This document shows positions 1-11,305 of a stretch of 64,000 bases of DNA, piece by piece. Position 1 is the first letter of the stretch. Each line of letters begins with the position of its first letter. The DNA comes from Lactarius indigo (lineage: Eukaryota; Basidiomycota; Agaricomycetes; Russulales; Russulaceae). The position numbers and the translations under genes are program-made. Below the pieces are notes generated by a model. It saw nothing but the letters and a program-made list of their open reading frames with translations, was not told where the DNA came from and made no database searches. The stretch is from NCBI GenBank assembly GCA_025766275.1, contig JAFKAC010000016.1, positions 248,001-312,000 of the forward strand, in the 5' to 3' direction.

Positions 1-2013
1 CTGGGCATCCAACAAAACATATCGACGGCATACCACCCACGCACCGATGGACAGTCCGAACGAACCAATCAATGGCTGGAACAATACCTGCGCTTCTGGG
101 TGAACGAGCGGCAAGATAACTGGGCCGCTTATCTACCAATCGCCGAATTCGCGCACAACAACTGGCCACATGAGCACACGAAACAGTCGCCGTTTCAGCT
201 ATTAATGGGATATGATCCACAAGCGGACTGGACTGATAAGCCATCTCCTCTCCCCCAGGTCACAAGGCGACTGACGCAACTGAAAGAAGCCAGGAAGGAC
301 GCCCAACGTCTCATGAAACGGGCACAGGAAGCGTGGGTCCGCAACAAAGATACGCCCAAATTCAAGATAGGAGACCTTGTGTGGCTAGAGGGCAAACATC
401 TCCGAACCAATCAGCCCACGGCGAAATTAGCGGCACGACGCCACGGACCATTCCGGGTGACACAGGTGATGTCCCCTTACAATTATCGATTAGAACTTCC
501 TATCCAGTGGAGCATTCACCCAGTGTTCCACATCGATCTTCTCACGCCATACAAACAAACCCCCCTTCACGGGGAGAGTTTCACACGACCACCACCCGAG
601 CTGATCGATGGAGAAGAAGAATACGAAGTCGAGGCCATTCTGGACTCCTGGCATTTTGGCAGAGGAAGGCGACTCCAGTACCTCGTCAAGTGGAAGGGGT
701 ATCCAGACTCGGAGAATCAGTGGGTCAACAAAGATGATGTCTTTGTGCCGGAAGCGCTTCGCCTTTATCAGGAAGCGCAAGCACACGGGGCAACGGTTAA
801 AATGGGTTCAGCCCGTGCTGAGGAGAGTCATCCCCTCTTCCTTCGCTCTACCGTTTCCACTCTCATGCCCACTTCCCCTCTGCGACATGTCACCCAAGCG
901 ATCCTCCTCGACTCCCTTGCAGAAAACGCTCGGGCCCTCCTCGCTGAAGACGACGAGACCAAGATTCCCAACGCCCAAATCACCCCGTACACACCTGTCG
1001 GCCAGCCAGAGGGCCGCATCACCGCACAAGAATGGGCAAACGTCCTTGCCTGATTCCCAGACCCCGCGCAACAGCCCAACGACGAATCCACCGTCGTCCA
1101 CGTCTTCCGAGACGAACACGGTGAGCGCGAACCCATCGCTGCCATCCCCCCAAGCGATGACCTCATCGGCGTTCACGGAATTTTCCCGAGCAATGACGAG
1201 CATTCAAGCTCTCCTGGAGTACGAGTTGGACGGTTGGAGGAGGGTAGCGGCGGAGTGGCAGAAGGAACAGTTAGACTCAGCCGCGGCCTGACTGAGAGAG
1301 ATGCACGAGCAGCGGCAGCGATGGAGGCTGCTGAGGCTGGCCATGACGACGACGATTACTACCCGGCACGCCACGCCTTCCTTCGAACGAAAGGCGACCC
1401 TACTAATCCCAGCATCACACCCTGGCTCATCAACTCTGACAGGTCCGCCATGTACCGAGGACGTGTGCATGTACCGGGCACCGCCGACCACCGTCCCTTC
1501 ACCGCCACTGACGACCCCGCGCATGTTATTGCGCCTGAGGGGTTCCGGGCAAACCGACAACCCCATCACATTCGATACCCCATCACCGGACCCGACGGAG
1601 TAGAGAGGGACGCTTCGCACGTCCAGATTATTGGAGGGGCGGACCCCATTATACTGGGGGTCATACCGGGCTCTCCCCACGTGTACAGTAAGCCCCTCTA
1701 TGCCGAGCCCCACGTGAATGCCGCGCTGTGCCCCACGTACCCCCACAAAGATCTCGTCATCTTCGCTGCGGACCGCGTTATGGACCGCACCCTCAACCGC
1801 ATCAACGACGAGACACTCACAGCGGAAGTCACGCGCTACCGCGCGGCCAGCTTCGAGCTGGAGCGACTTCGGGCCAGGGTGGCGCAGCTGCGAGACATGA
1901 TCGCATGCGCACAGAGCGATAGGCAAGACTCCATCTATAGGTTGGAGCATGCCACTGCACTCGAGCGCATCGCTGACGAACAGCGGGATTGGCCGGCAAG
2001 GGACTTTCAGTGA
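1..2013 (+). pseudogene. pol: pol 3' end (integrase, chromodomain, C-terminal extension), one nonsense codon
   Basis: One frame stays open from base 1 to the TGA at 2011-2013 except for a TGA at 1051-1053, where the second copy has CAG (Gln). It starts inside the integrase core at the DGQSE segment that carries the catalytic Glu, continues through the GPY/F-like region (SPYNYRLELP...HPVFHIDLL) and a chromodomain (EEEYEVEAILDS...YLVKWKGYPDSENQWV, about 610-760), and ends in a 380-residue extension ending RDFQ. The extension matches the same region of the two complete elements here. The single stop would cut the protein shortly after the chromodomain and remove most of the extension, so integration function might survive. 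5'-truncated by the window edge. Confidence 0.88.
887..1603 (+). pseudogene. overlapping +1-frame ORF in pol extension (copy 1, one stop)
   Basis: In the +1 frame relative to pol there is an ATG at 887 followed by a 239-codon frame to TAG at 1601-1603, broken once by TGA at 1289-1291. The product starts MSPKRSSSTP, is Ser/Thr/Pro-rich, and contains WRRVAAEWQKEQLD just before the break. The same frame, start and stop are present in the other three copies. The break suggests this copy is dead. No function is known. Confidence 0.4.
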
Positions 2014-2042
2014 GTCGGGGTCTCACGCTGAAAAGGGGGTGA

Positions 2043-2554
2043 TGTTACGTTTTGATTCGTACGGACTATACGGTTGTGACCCTTACTGTACCGGTTGCAA
2101 CTATGGCAGTAAGGTAGATTAGTTGCGGACTTACGATAGGCGATACGAGTACGATAGGAGATTGCGCGCAGATTGCTGACTGAGGACTACACCACTAATA
2201 CTAGTAGTAGTAGTATTAGGGTTCGAGCTACTTACGCGACACGTTGGACGCTACATTACTGTGACTCATAGCAGCGCTTGAAAGCCTGCTCGACTTGTAT
2301 TTAATCTGTCTTGTGAAGACCAAGATACGCCATCTTGGTCTTCTTGAATTGTCACTTGTTTTCTGTTCTATTCTATTCGACTCTACTTGTATTACCTTTC
2401 GACTTCATCGCCAAGCAACGACCTTAGGTGTGCCTCCACGCATTCACCAGAGTTTACGACTTGGACCTCCGCGTCTTCAAGCAAGAGAGATTATCGCTAA
2501 GTTGTTACCGCCTCTATCGAGCTCAAGTCGGGCTAACGTCGTGACGACGTTACA
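2043..2554 (+). repeat. LTR, 3' LTR of copy 1
   Basis: 512-bp LTR bounded by TGTTAC...GTTACA. It contains TATTTAA at about 2299 and, about 30 bp further, the inverted repeat AAGACCAAGAT-ACGCC-ATCTTGGTCTT shared by all LTRs in the window, whose right arm is the predicted RNA 5' end. It follows the pol stop by about 30 bp, including the polypurine tract. Confidence 0.9.
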
Positions 2555-3736
2555 CGCTCCATCACTACTTCACCCGCTCACAACAATCTTATGCCCACTT
2601 CACCTCTCCGACATGTCACACAAGCGCAGCTCCTCGACTCCCTTGCAGAAGACGCCAGGGCCCTTCTCACCGACGACGACACTGAAGTTCCCAACACTCA
2701 AATCACCCCGTACACACCTATTGGCCAGCCAGAGGGCCGTATCACCGCGCAAGAATGGGCAAACGTCCTTGCCCAGTTCCCGGACCCCACTCAACAACCT
2801 GACGATGAGTCCGCTGTCGTCCATGTCTTCCGAAACAATGATGGTGAGCATGAACCAATTGCCATCATCCCCCCAAGCGACGACCTCATCGGCATTCGCG
2901 GAATTTTCCCGCGCAACGACGAGCATTCAAACTCTCCTGGAGTACGAGTTGGAGGGCTGGAGGAGGGTAGCAGCAGAGTGGCAGAGGGAGCAGTTGGACT
3001 TGGCAGCTGCCCGACTGAGAGAGATGTGCGAGCGGCGGCAGCAATGGCGGCAGCTGAGGCTGGCCATGACGACGAAGATTACTACCCGGCGAGACATTCC
3101 TTCTTACGAACGAAGTGCAACCCTGATCATCCCCTTGTCACGCCATGGCTCGTCAACACCGACGGGTCCCCCATGTATCGAGGACATGTGCGCGTACCCG
3201 GAGCCGCCAACCACCGTCCATTCACCACTGCCGATGACCCCACACACGTCATTGCGCCTGAAGGGTTCAGGGCAAACCGACGACCCCATCACATTCGATA
3301 CCCCATCACCGGACCTGACGGAGTAGAGAGGGATGCATCACATGTCCAGATCATTGGAGGAGCGGACCCCATCATACTGGGGGTCATACCGGGCTCACCT
3401 CACATTTACGGTAAGCCCCTCTACGCCGAACCACACGTATCCGCCGCACTCCACCCCACGTACCCGCACGAGGATCTCGTCATCTTTGCCGCGGACAAGA
3501 TTACCGACCATGCCCTCAACCGTATCAACGACAAGACCCTCACGGCAGAAGTCACACGCTACTGCACAGCCAGCTTCGAGCTGGAACGACTTCGAGTGCA
3601 AGTGGCTCAACTCCGTGCAATGATTGAGTATGCCCAAGACGACCGACGTGACTCCATCTATCGATTGGAGCATGCGACCGCGCTGGAGCGCATAGCCGAT
3701 GAACAAAGCAACTGGCTGCCAAGAGACTTTCGGTGA
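2555..3736 (+). pseudogene. pol: pol C-terminal extension, 5'-truncated copy 2
   Basis: Open frame of 394 codons from the junction with the copy 1 LTR to TGA at 3734-3736. From ATG 2591 (MPTSPLRHVTQ) it matches the extension after the chromodomain of the intact elements, including the conserved blocks APEGFRANR, PITGPDGVER, ASHVQI-GGA, IPGSPH-Y-KPLYA and LTAEVT-Y. Gag, protease, RT, RNase H, integrase and chromodomain are absent. The frame is open right up to the LTR junction, as expected if copy 1 inserted into this gene. A solo non-autonomous gene driven by the LTR is the less likely alternative. Confidence 0.8.
2613..3326 (+). CDS. overlapping +1-frame ORF in pol extension (copy 2, open)
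   Basis: ATG at 2613 opens a 237-residue frame, +1 relative to pol, ending TAG at 3324-3326. It encodes an N-terminal Ser/Thr/Pro-rich half, then a predicted helical, charged segment (LEYELEGWRRVAAEWQREQL, followed by LAAARLREMCERRQQWRQ), then a Pro/Thr-rich tail ending SPDLTE. The homologous frame in the divergent copies at 34782 and 51580 keeps W-RRVA-EW, EQL-LA, RL-E and RRQ, while pol itself is poorly conserved over the same bases. Expression is unproven; it could use internal initiation or a +1 shift. Confidence 0.4.
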   Translation: MSHKRSSSTPLQKTPGPFSPTTTLKFPTLKSPRTHLLASQRAVSPRKNGQTSLPSSRTPLNNLTMSPLSSMSSETMMVSMNQLPSSPQATTSSAFAEFSRATTSIQTLLEYELEGWRRVAAEWQREQLDLAAARLREMCERRQQWRQLRLAMTTKITTRRDIPSYERSATLIIPLSRHGSSTPTGPPCIEDMCAYPEPPTTVHSPLPMTPHTSLRLKGSGQTDDPITFDTPSPDLTE

Positions 3737-3765
3737 GTCAGGGTCTCACACTGAAAAGGGGGTGA

Positions 3766-4304
3766 TGTTACGTTCTCGCACTTTGACTGGCTGTTGCGAT
3801 CTGTGAACCCTTACTGTACCAGTTGCGATTACGGTGGTAAGGTATATTAGTCGTGGACTTACTCACAGTGATATGGTAGCACGATAGGAGATACGGTACG
3901 ATAGCTGACTGAGGATGGACGCCACTAGTACTAGTAGTAGTAGTATTAGGGTTCGAGTTACTTACACAATACATTGGACGCTAGTTTACTGTGACTCATA
4001 GCAGCACTTCAAAGCCTGCTCAACTTGTATTTAAGCTGTCTTGTGAAGACCAAGATACACCATCTTGGTCTTCTTGAATCATCACTTGCTTCTCTCTCTC
4101 TCTCGCTCTCTCTCGCTCTCTCTCTCTCTTGCACTCAAGTTCGCTGTCTCGAGAACAGTCGATAAGTCAACAAGAGGATCTGCCGGTGTGCCTTTGCGCA
4201 TTCACCAAGGCAGGAGTACAGATCTCCGCACCGTCGTGCTATTTGCTAAGTTGTTACCGCCTCTCACCAAGCTCAAGTCGAGCTGACGTCATGACAACGT
4301 TACA
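3766..4304 (+). repeat. LTR, 3' LTR of copy 2
   Basis: 539-bp LTR, TGTTAC...GTTACA, preceded by AAAAGGGGGTGA. Same TATA and ATCTTGGTCTT hairpin block as the other LTRs. It is longer because of a CT-rich run (about 4088-4130) downstream of the predicted start site. It ends about 145 bp upstream of the likely ATG of family gene A, so it could influence that gene. Confidence 0.88.
4088..4130 (+). repeat. (CT)n microsatellite inside LTR
   Basis: A 43-bp run of mostly CT dinucleotides with two CG interruptions, in the transcribed part of the copy 2 LTR. It is absent from the other three LTR sets. Confidence 0.85.
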
Positions 4305-4448
4305 CCGGGGGGTTTCTATGCAGCGCCTTAGCTGATACCGTGGTATTAAAGACTCAAGGTTATGGCTATCACCCCTCAGTCACGGTGCCCCTCTCCCCAA
4401 CAGCAACCTTCAGACCCTTTGCTCATATCGTCTCCGTACTAGTTCCAG

Positions 4449-5180
4449 ATGGATAATCAATGGACCATGTCGCACACAAACCTTGGCACAAACCCACAGG
4501 GTCATCACGTGGTACAAATCTAAGCGCTCTGTTTCTCCCAGGGCTCATTCCACTCTCCAGGTGCCCCCTACGGCAGCACTCCCAGACCCCAATTTTCAAC
4601 CAAACACACCTACACCGATACAGGAAACAAATGCTACCATCACAAACTGTTCCTGCCAAATGTGCTTTGACGCACAACGCAGACAACCAACTTGGTACCC
4701 CATCGAACAACAGGACCCACAGCCTTTCGATGTAAGCAGCCATATAATGCCAATGCCACGCCAATCTGACCACATCTTCTCTTCAAAGAACGCAGCTACT
4801 CCATCCGTGACTCAAGATCAAGGTGTCAATAATCATGTCGAAACTGCCTTGGTCGCACCTGTCCGCTCACAGGCACAGTTTGCCCCTCCACAAGCTGCGG
4901 TGCGCACTAATATTCTCTCCACATACACATGGCTAAGAACTCGACATAGGAGATCCAAGATAACTTCGGCTACGCACCTGTCCCCGAGAGAGTGGGCCCT
5001 TTCAACATAGGCTTGATCCCAGCTCCGATGCTCAACGCGTCAATTGCGGAGGGCCGCAGGCGTCTAGCGGAGCACTACATCAACAACCCAGATGCATACG
5101 TAAGCATTATCCGCCTAGAGCCAGGCCAGTCTGGTCAATTCCAAGTAATCATCGTGCTTGAAATGGCCAGCACCCTTTGA
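4449..5180 (+). CDS. family gene A (CxC-x2-C / LEPG family), intron-bearing
   Basis: I do not recognise this family by name. Exon 1 ends at 4731 and encodes ...TNCSCQMCFDAQRRQ...YPIEQQDPQPFD. Intron 1 is 4732-4788 (GTAAGC...AAAG, branch CTGAC). Exon 2 is 4789-4899. Intron 2 is 4900-4949 (GTGCGC...GACATAG, branch CTAAG). Exon 3, 4950-5180, starts EIQDNFGYAP and ends HYINNPDAYVSIIRLEPG...VIIVLEMASTL. Exons join in phase 0. Paralogues F and G have the same exon 2 and exon 3 boundaries; exon 3 is 231 bp in both A and G. The 5' end is unsure: the ATG at 4449 is in another frame from exon 1, so a short extra intron or an ORF opening near 4483 is needed. A Ty3 LTR ends 145 bp upstream. Confidence 0.55.
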
Positions 5181-6095
5181 AATCATGCCTAAATGGAAAT
5201 TGATAGCTAGTATTATCGCTATGATGATGGATTTCATGTTACTCTGCTGTCTTTGTCGTGTTTTGTATGCGTTTCTTGGTTTGTGCCCTTGTTGGTACCT
5301 CATACTTCCGCAGTTTCCTCCTTATAAAGACTAGAGTCTCGTGCGAGTACCTCAGTGCATGGCACGCAAGCACACAAAGACCCCAGAGAACCCACGCGTA
5401 AGTCCGTGCTCAGCCAGCCAAGTCAACATCAGGAACAAGTCAATCCATTGTAGTCGATGTGGCAAGAAGTAAGAGAGAAAGACGCAGATACTCACAGGTG
5501 AACTGAGAAACCAGCGGATCACCCAGGACGACAAGTGCTCGTAGCGTTACAGACTGACATGTTGTGGTGTCGGGTTGACGTGGGTCATGGGAAATCCCGT
5601 GGGGTTAAGGTCACGAGGTCTGATCAAGTTTTCACAGATCTCACCCTCGTTCTCGCTATCATACAACTCATAAGCTTTTTCAAGGCGCAACCCCCAAGAG
5701 TCTGCACAAGTGGACGATATTGAGTGGTCAATCACAACTCCCAACCAGGGCGTCAATGGCATCCGACTCCAATAGCGCCCCACTTCCAACTTCTGAGCTT
5801 GGTCTCGACTCTCCAGTACATGCCGGCGCGCATCGGACATAGTACGAAATCCCCTCGAAATTCTAGCAATTCCCACCCGAGACATTCAAAAGGCACGGAA
5901 AGGAGATCGTCAGGAATGGAAAGGCAACGGAGGAGACAGTCCAATGATTTTGCCCGCGATGGCCTCATTCAATGCCTCGTTTCGAATATATCTGTCATTT
6001 CCTGACCCTGTGCAGTTTTTTTCGGCTTCGGGAATCGTCCGCTCCACTTCATGGAATTAACAGCCACATCGTTCACTCGCGGGAGTGTTTAACCA
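5181..6095. other. no recognised gene
   Basis: I see only short, unsupported ORFs on both strands and no convincing exon chain, repeat or RNA gene. Confidence 0.5.
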
Positions 6096-6430
6096 TCAAT
6101 TCACATGCGCTCTGGTCGAAAGCCCTGTCCAGCGAGGCGTACAGGAGCCCCGTCCGTCTCCCTGTCCCATCCCCCCCCCCCCAATCTCCCGTATCCCCAG
6201 CTCATCTACTATCCACGTGCCAACATTAAGGCCGTGAGGCGAGGTCAACGGGAACTCCCCGAAGGAGAAGGGAACGTCCAGCGATGTTCTTGTTCCTGCC
6301 CGGGCCTGGTTGTGGGGCCCACGAAGGTCCCGCAGGACGGGAGCGATGCAAGGGCCGTGACGCCTAACGTGAGATGTACAGTAGACGGTACGAGGACGGC
6401 GGTGGTTGGGACGACCGGTAGCCGCGCGTG
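6096..6430 (-). pseudogene. AKAP7-like gene remnant
   Basis: Scattered matches to the intact AKAP7-like gene at 59-60 kb. The minus strand encodes VHLTLGVTALASLPS (about 6350-6400), matching LHLTLGVMALAPSPS with its HxT motif. The part near 6205-6235 resembles the 3' exon of the intact gene. The middle and frame are lost and there is a poly-C run near 6172. It is a relic, not a gene. Confidence 0.55.
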
Positions 6431-6918
6431 GGCCATGATCACTGAACTTGAGGGACCCGAAGTTGTCCTTAAGCCTCGTGCAGTTGTAAATTTGAATCCT
6501 TGATCACAGTGATGGGAGCCTAACTCGGTGGTGCTATACATGCTAAGGGTAATCAATGGTAGGAGGACGAGAGGCGCAAGGCGGAAGTGGTGATGAGACA
6601 CGGGTGGGGGACAAGAGCGAATGGTGGGAAGTAGTATTGCCCTACCTGTCGGGAAGAATCGGCAGAGAATGGATCTCATTTAATCGAGAGAAAAGGTGAG
6701 ATATGGACGCTTATTGAAACGGACATGAGGAAGGAGAAGAGGGGATGTGCCTGTGCGAGTGCCTGACGAAAAGATTGAACTGGCCCAAGGACCGAGGTAG
6801 CTGGCCACTCCATCCGCTGTGACGCGTGACATGTCACCGGTCACTGACGGCATATTTTCTTTTCTCATGTATTTTCTTCATCCCTTTGCTTCATTCATGA
6901 CTGCGCACCCCGCTTCGC

Positions 6919-6926
6919 TATAAAAG
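6919..6926 (+). promoter_or_regulatory. TATA box of family gene B
   Basis: TATAAAAG lies 97 bp upstream of the predicted ATG of gene B (7023), a plausible promoter position. Inference from sequence alone. Confidence 0.45.
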
Positions 6927-7022
6927 CCGGTCCGCCTATGCTCAATTATATTCCAGCGGGTCCTCCCTTCTGTTCTCTCAAACTAGATTGCCAGTTCTCC
7001 AGCTCTGAGTCGGCCATATCAA

Positions 7023-7838
7023 ATGCCTGATCATCAAGTTCGACCCTTGGTTCGACCTCAACAAGCCGACCACCTTTCAGCCGAAACAACACTCCTCCGT
7101 TCTGCTCTCCACCAGCCACACGACCATGCAGTACAGAACGCTGCTGTCAGCCTTCCACTTTGTATCATCCTCCTTACGTCAGCAATAGGCGCTTACACAG
7201 TTGTATCATTTATTAGGTTCCACTCCCGGCCTATGATGGCAGTGGGCAGCAACAAGTCCATCAAGAGGGTGTCCCTCTGCCAGCGGAAAACGCGGCCATG
7301 CGAGGCTTAATTCAGGATCCACCCCTCCTCCCACCGCTCTATTACGATGCAGCGTACAATCAACGTCACCCGGATGTGAGCGACGTCTGTTACTATACTA
7401 CCAAGCTCACCCTCTGACGGTGACACCTTTGCATAGTATCCCGTAGCCCAGCACGCGTACATGCAGCAGGACGGGAGAGTTGTCCAAGGTATCCCACTGG
7501 CAGCTCGCCCGCAGGAAGTTGCACTAGCTAGCATTGACGACTCTTCTCTGTCTAACCTAATCCTCACCTCATTGCAGGAGGTTCAAGAGAATCATGAGGA
7601 AAATTTTGGCTACGCACCCGCTGATCCCGCGGTTGGCCGTCCCCAATATTTTCCTGGACCTGAGCCATTGCCCTACCCGGCGCCTCTTGCAAACGCACCG
7701 CCGGCTGATGGACTGAGGAATCTTGCTGGCCGTTACGTCAACAGCCCCGGGACGCGCGTCAATATGCTTCGCATCGAGCCGGGACTTGCTGGTAATTTTG
7801 AGGTCTGGATTGTACTTGAAATAGCGGATATTTTGTGA
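7023..7838 (+). CDS. family gene B, four exons
   Basis: Predicted exons 7023-7130, 7217-7375, 7437-7526 and 7578-7838 join in phase 0 to a 205-residue protein beginning MPDHQVRPLV and ending INMLRIEPG-type sequence (RYVNSPGTRVNMLRIEPGLA...WIVLEIADIL). Introns are 86, 61 and 51 bp. The third would use a GC donor (GCTAGC...TTGCAG); its 51 bases are in frame and stop-free, so retention would add 17 residues. Gene D at 18.9 kb has the same exon order and an identical last-exon length (261 bp). The first exons differ from the CxC exon of genes A, F and G, while the last exon is shared. No signal peptide or membrane segment is evident. Product unknown, probably expressed given the TATA box and intact splice sites. 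Confidence 0.6.
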
Positions 7839-10459
7839 GGTGCCATTTATGGCTGGGACGCGGGGCTCGAGCCGTAACCAAACCTATACAATAGCAGTGT
7901 GTGAGTCTCTGAGCCAGGAATCGATAGTCGGAATATGTGATATTACTTTCATGTCGTCGTTCCATTTTCTCTGTATATGAGAGTGTGTTGGACGGTGGGC
8001 CAGAGACTGTCACAGGGACCAAGGTACGACATAGTCGAACACGAAAATTTTTCGTGACAGTAACGATGAAAATGCCCTTATCTGCGATGTCATAAGATAA
8101 GTATCTGAGAACACAGCAACGCACAGCGTGAACAATTTGAGATTCTTTTCGGTGGCGTTTGACTTGGTAAGCCATGAGACAAGCGCCAGGAAGCTTTTGG
8201 AGCTTGGAAGCATCAGGGGCATATACAGGACAGCGAGTCAGGAGTTCTTTCTAGTAGGGCTGCGGACGGACGTCATATGGGCGCCGTGTGGTGGGGAGTC
8301 AAGCAATACAGTGTATCTGAAACCGGAGTTTTGAAGGCCAAAAATGGCACCGAACTACCTTTTCTTTAAAACTTCTTTGATCGGATTTACCGGGATCGGG
8401 CGCCTCTGGAAATTGCCATTGACGAAGTCTCATACCGAGAGCACGGCCGACGCAGCCATCATCTCGAATTTTTATCACCCCACTTTCCTCCCCTCTTTTG
8501 TGTTGTCGTCTCTTGGGATTCGAGTTGGTGGTACGCATGCTGGCAATATATTCAGGTCCCTTAGTGTGACGTTCGTCTGCAATTTGGTTCCCTGAAGTAT
8601 ACCAATCATTGCCCATCTCAGTACGTCGGCACTACTGGGTTGCTCGTAGAAGCAACGATTAACAACTTTCCTTAGAGGACAGAGGAAATCTTTCTCCACC
8701 GCGCTCACGCAGGCATGGCGCCCATCTTCGGGCTCGGGTTCTCCTACAACGAGAAATAGTAGGGTTGCCACGCACGGGGGCCTTGTCTCTGTGTCAATGC
8801 GGTCTGGATATCAGGGGGCTTTGATTTTGGTTCTTGTCAACATATCCCCAAGTTATGTTGGTGAAGTCACCTGAGACCTCTTGGTGCGGCAGAGATAACC
8901 GAGGCATGATGCATGATATCTGAGATCTATCTCATACCGTGATTAGATCCCCCACATCGGTAGTTTCAATCCCCGCTGAGTGTGTGGGAAACGTCATCTT
9001 CCTTCCCCTTCGCGCCCCTCCTTTCAGTGTCCTCTTCCTCCATCAACTTCCTCTGCTCAGCAATAATAGGTTTACTGACTCCTTTTCTCATTCCCGCAAG
9101 CGTACTTGTCTCTCTAAACAAGTTTGCTATCGATTCCGGGCTCCGCCATCTCATCTGAGCAGGGATTGCACACCCAAACCTCGGCCGGCGCATACACACT
9201 TGTGCAACCCCAGTCTCTCCGCTATCTCACCAGAGTAGCGAATAACGTGGACTCCGAACCCGATTTTGCAAGCTAGGACGGCGCTATCACAAGGCGCAGA
9301 GGATGGTCCACGTGTCGCATCAACAACACGAGGCTATGTCTAGATGTCATCCGATGTCCCCCAGTGATTCCGAACAACCAACGCCTCTGCAACTATGACT
9401 TCTACCCCGTACATAATGTGCGAGCACTTTTTATTATGGCCACACCAAGACATTCTCCCGCAATGGCCTGTTCCAGTTTTTTTGGAATTCATAGGCAACT
9501 AACTAAGATATGTGCCCGGTTTGTTGCGCCATTCGTTGAGTATAACACCCTGAGCTTATTTAGCGTCTGGACATGTAAATTACATTGGGAGGACTTGGAC
9601 ATCGAGGAAAGTTCTGCCGGTTCGTACTTGACTGTAGAGCCCACTTTATATTGAAGAATTGGGCAGGATGGTCGTACCGGATTGAGTGAAAACGTCCAAG
9701 AGGAGCTGAGTTTTTGGTCTGTCCTTGGAAATCAAGTCGAAACCAAGCTACAGTCAGCGTCATTGAGCGTGTCCCTATCCGGCCATCATCTTGTGAAGTC
9801 TCCGAAACAGGCACGCGGTCACTGTGGGGCCTTTGGAGTTCGGTTTTAGCACCTAAAAAATTCACTCAGAACCACCCCTCGCTGGTGTCTGCCGGAGCGA
9901 CGCAGGAGCGACGGCATACAGTACTGTAGAGAGTTATGAAAATCAAAAAGGAGGTTTTTTTTTCATTGGTGGCGTCGTCGGATCCGGACGAGGCAGCACG
10001 TGCTCGTTCCTCTTTTCTGTGCCACATATGCATGCATCCGGGTCCTCCCAAGCTCTCAACTGGTTCAAGGAACCAGAACACTTTTATTTCGCCCACCCTC
10101 CATGCCCAGTAATTGGATCGATCAGTTTTCTGACCTTCATCAGCTCGCTCCGGGAGGGTCCCACCCGCCCGTCACGACCTCGCATTGGAAACGCAGACTC
10201 CTCATCCCCGATCGAGAAGCACTGCGTGCTTCAGCTCGTTCTCTATACAGTCCTCCAGCTTGGTTGTTTTCTATGTTATACACAGAAGTTAGTACACCTC
10301 TCTGCACTTTGCGCCGGTCCCCCTTCCCTCCCGGCGCCATACTGAACCTAAAACGGAGAGCAAGGCAGTGACTCGCAAAGATAAGCCTCTTGCTCCCTCC
10401 TCTTCCCGTCCCTTGCCCCCCCTCTCGTCTAGATGTGTTAGATTTCAGACTTCGAATGT
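7839..10459. other. no recognised gene (2.6 kb)
   Basis: Both strands carry only ORFs of about 60-140 codons with no family resemblance I can name. No tRNA, rRNA or long repeat seen. A short A/T run at about 9954-9962 is unremarkable. Confidence 0.45.
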
Positions 10460-10690
10460 TTGTCTGACGAGGTCCTTTGCTGCAAGTTCGAGATATCTGG
10501 AATAGTATTTCCAACGACGCTCCTCCATATGTCACCACTGGGCCTCCCCAACATGGAGCTTTCCCCGAGACATGGCCCTACCAGGCTTCTCTTTCCCGCT
10601 CTTCTTCATTTGCTATTGGCGGATGGTCAGGTAAATCGCATTCGCCATTACCTGAACATTTCCGAGATGCGCGTCAATATGCTCTTGTAG
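10460..10690 (+). pseudogene. family fragment E
   Basis: Fragment of the last exon of the B/D family: GPPQHGAFPETWPYQASL matches PPQYFPGPEPLPYPAPL of B, and after a frame change RHYLNISEMRVNMLL matches GRYVNSPGTRVNMLR. It then stops at TAG, so the LEPG core is missing. A relic. Confidence 0.5.
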
Positions 10691-11305
10691 CTGTTATAGC
10701 TGTGTTACTTTTCATTTTCGGTAATATTAAGTCACGCAATTTTTGTGCTGTTACGGTCAGCCGCGGTGGGACGACGATGGCCCTATGAAAATAGTAAGCT
10801 TGTCCAGATTTCGCGGGGCGTTGGCTTTGTATAGAGACGGTCACTGGGAAGTCGTGGTGGCAACTGTGGCGTCAGGTCGAACCCGAAGAGAGATCGACGA
10901 CGTCTTCCGTAAGGTCGCGGTGCTTGCTACTCGACGTCGAAGTCTAGCAAAGTATCTCCATCAATTTTACCATGCTTCCTGTATAGTGACGGTACAAGTA
11001 ACGAATCAAGTCGTATCGCAACATTTTATGAACTCCAGGCCCATTCCCAATATTCATACAAGAAACTACCTTCCCATTCGCCCGTTAGAACAGAACACAA
11101 ATACACACCAGCACGTTAGTCGGTACTGATACAAATACAGACACTATCCCAGTTAATTTTGGGGGTAAAAACCGAAGTTACGTGAAATATGGGGAGGGAT
11201 GCGGGAAGAATTGTCGTGTCGAAGTGCGAAAAAAGGAGGGGAATGAGTAAGCCTCCAGGGCCAGACCAATTAGGAAGCGATCCGTCATATGTGTATCATT
11301 TCTTC
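10691..11305. other. no recognised gene
   Basis: Downstream flank of the DUF6535 gene. I see no supported coding exon. Confidence 0.45.

Larger units (their letters stand above)
1..2554 (+). mobile_element. Ty3/gypsy element copy 1, 3' part
   Basis: The window opens inside the integrase of a chromodomain Ty3/gypsy retrotransposon. It runs through the pol end, a purine-rich tract (AAAAGGGGGTGA) and a 3' LTR ending in GTTACA. The 5' part, including the 5' LTR, lies outside the window. The element directly abuts a second, 5'-less pol fragment at 2555, which fits insertion of this element into an older relative. The target duplication cannot be tested because the left end is missing. Confidence 0.9.

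Noticed and set aside
2295..2612. Upstream extension of the overlapping +1 ORF into the LTR
   Set aside because: The frame happens to stay open through the LTR, but the conserved start shared by all copies is the ATG at 2613.
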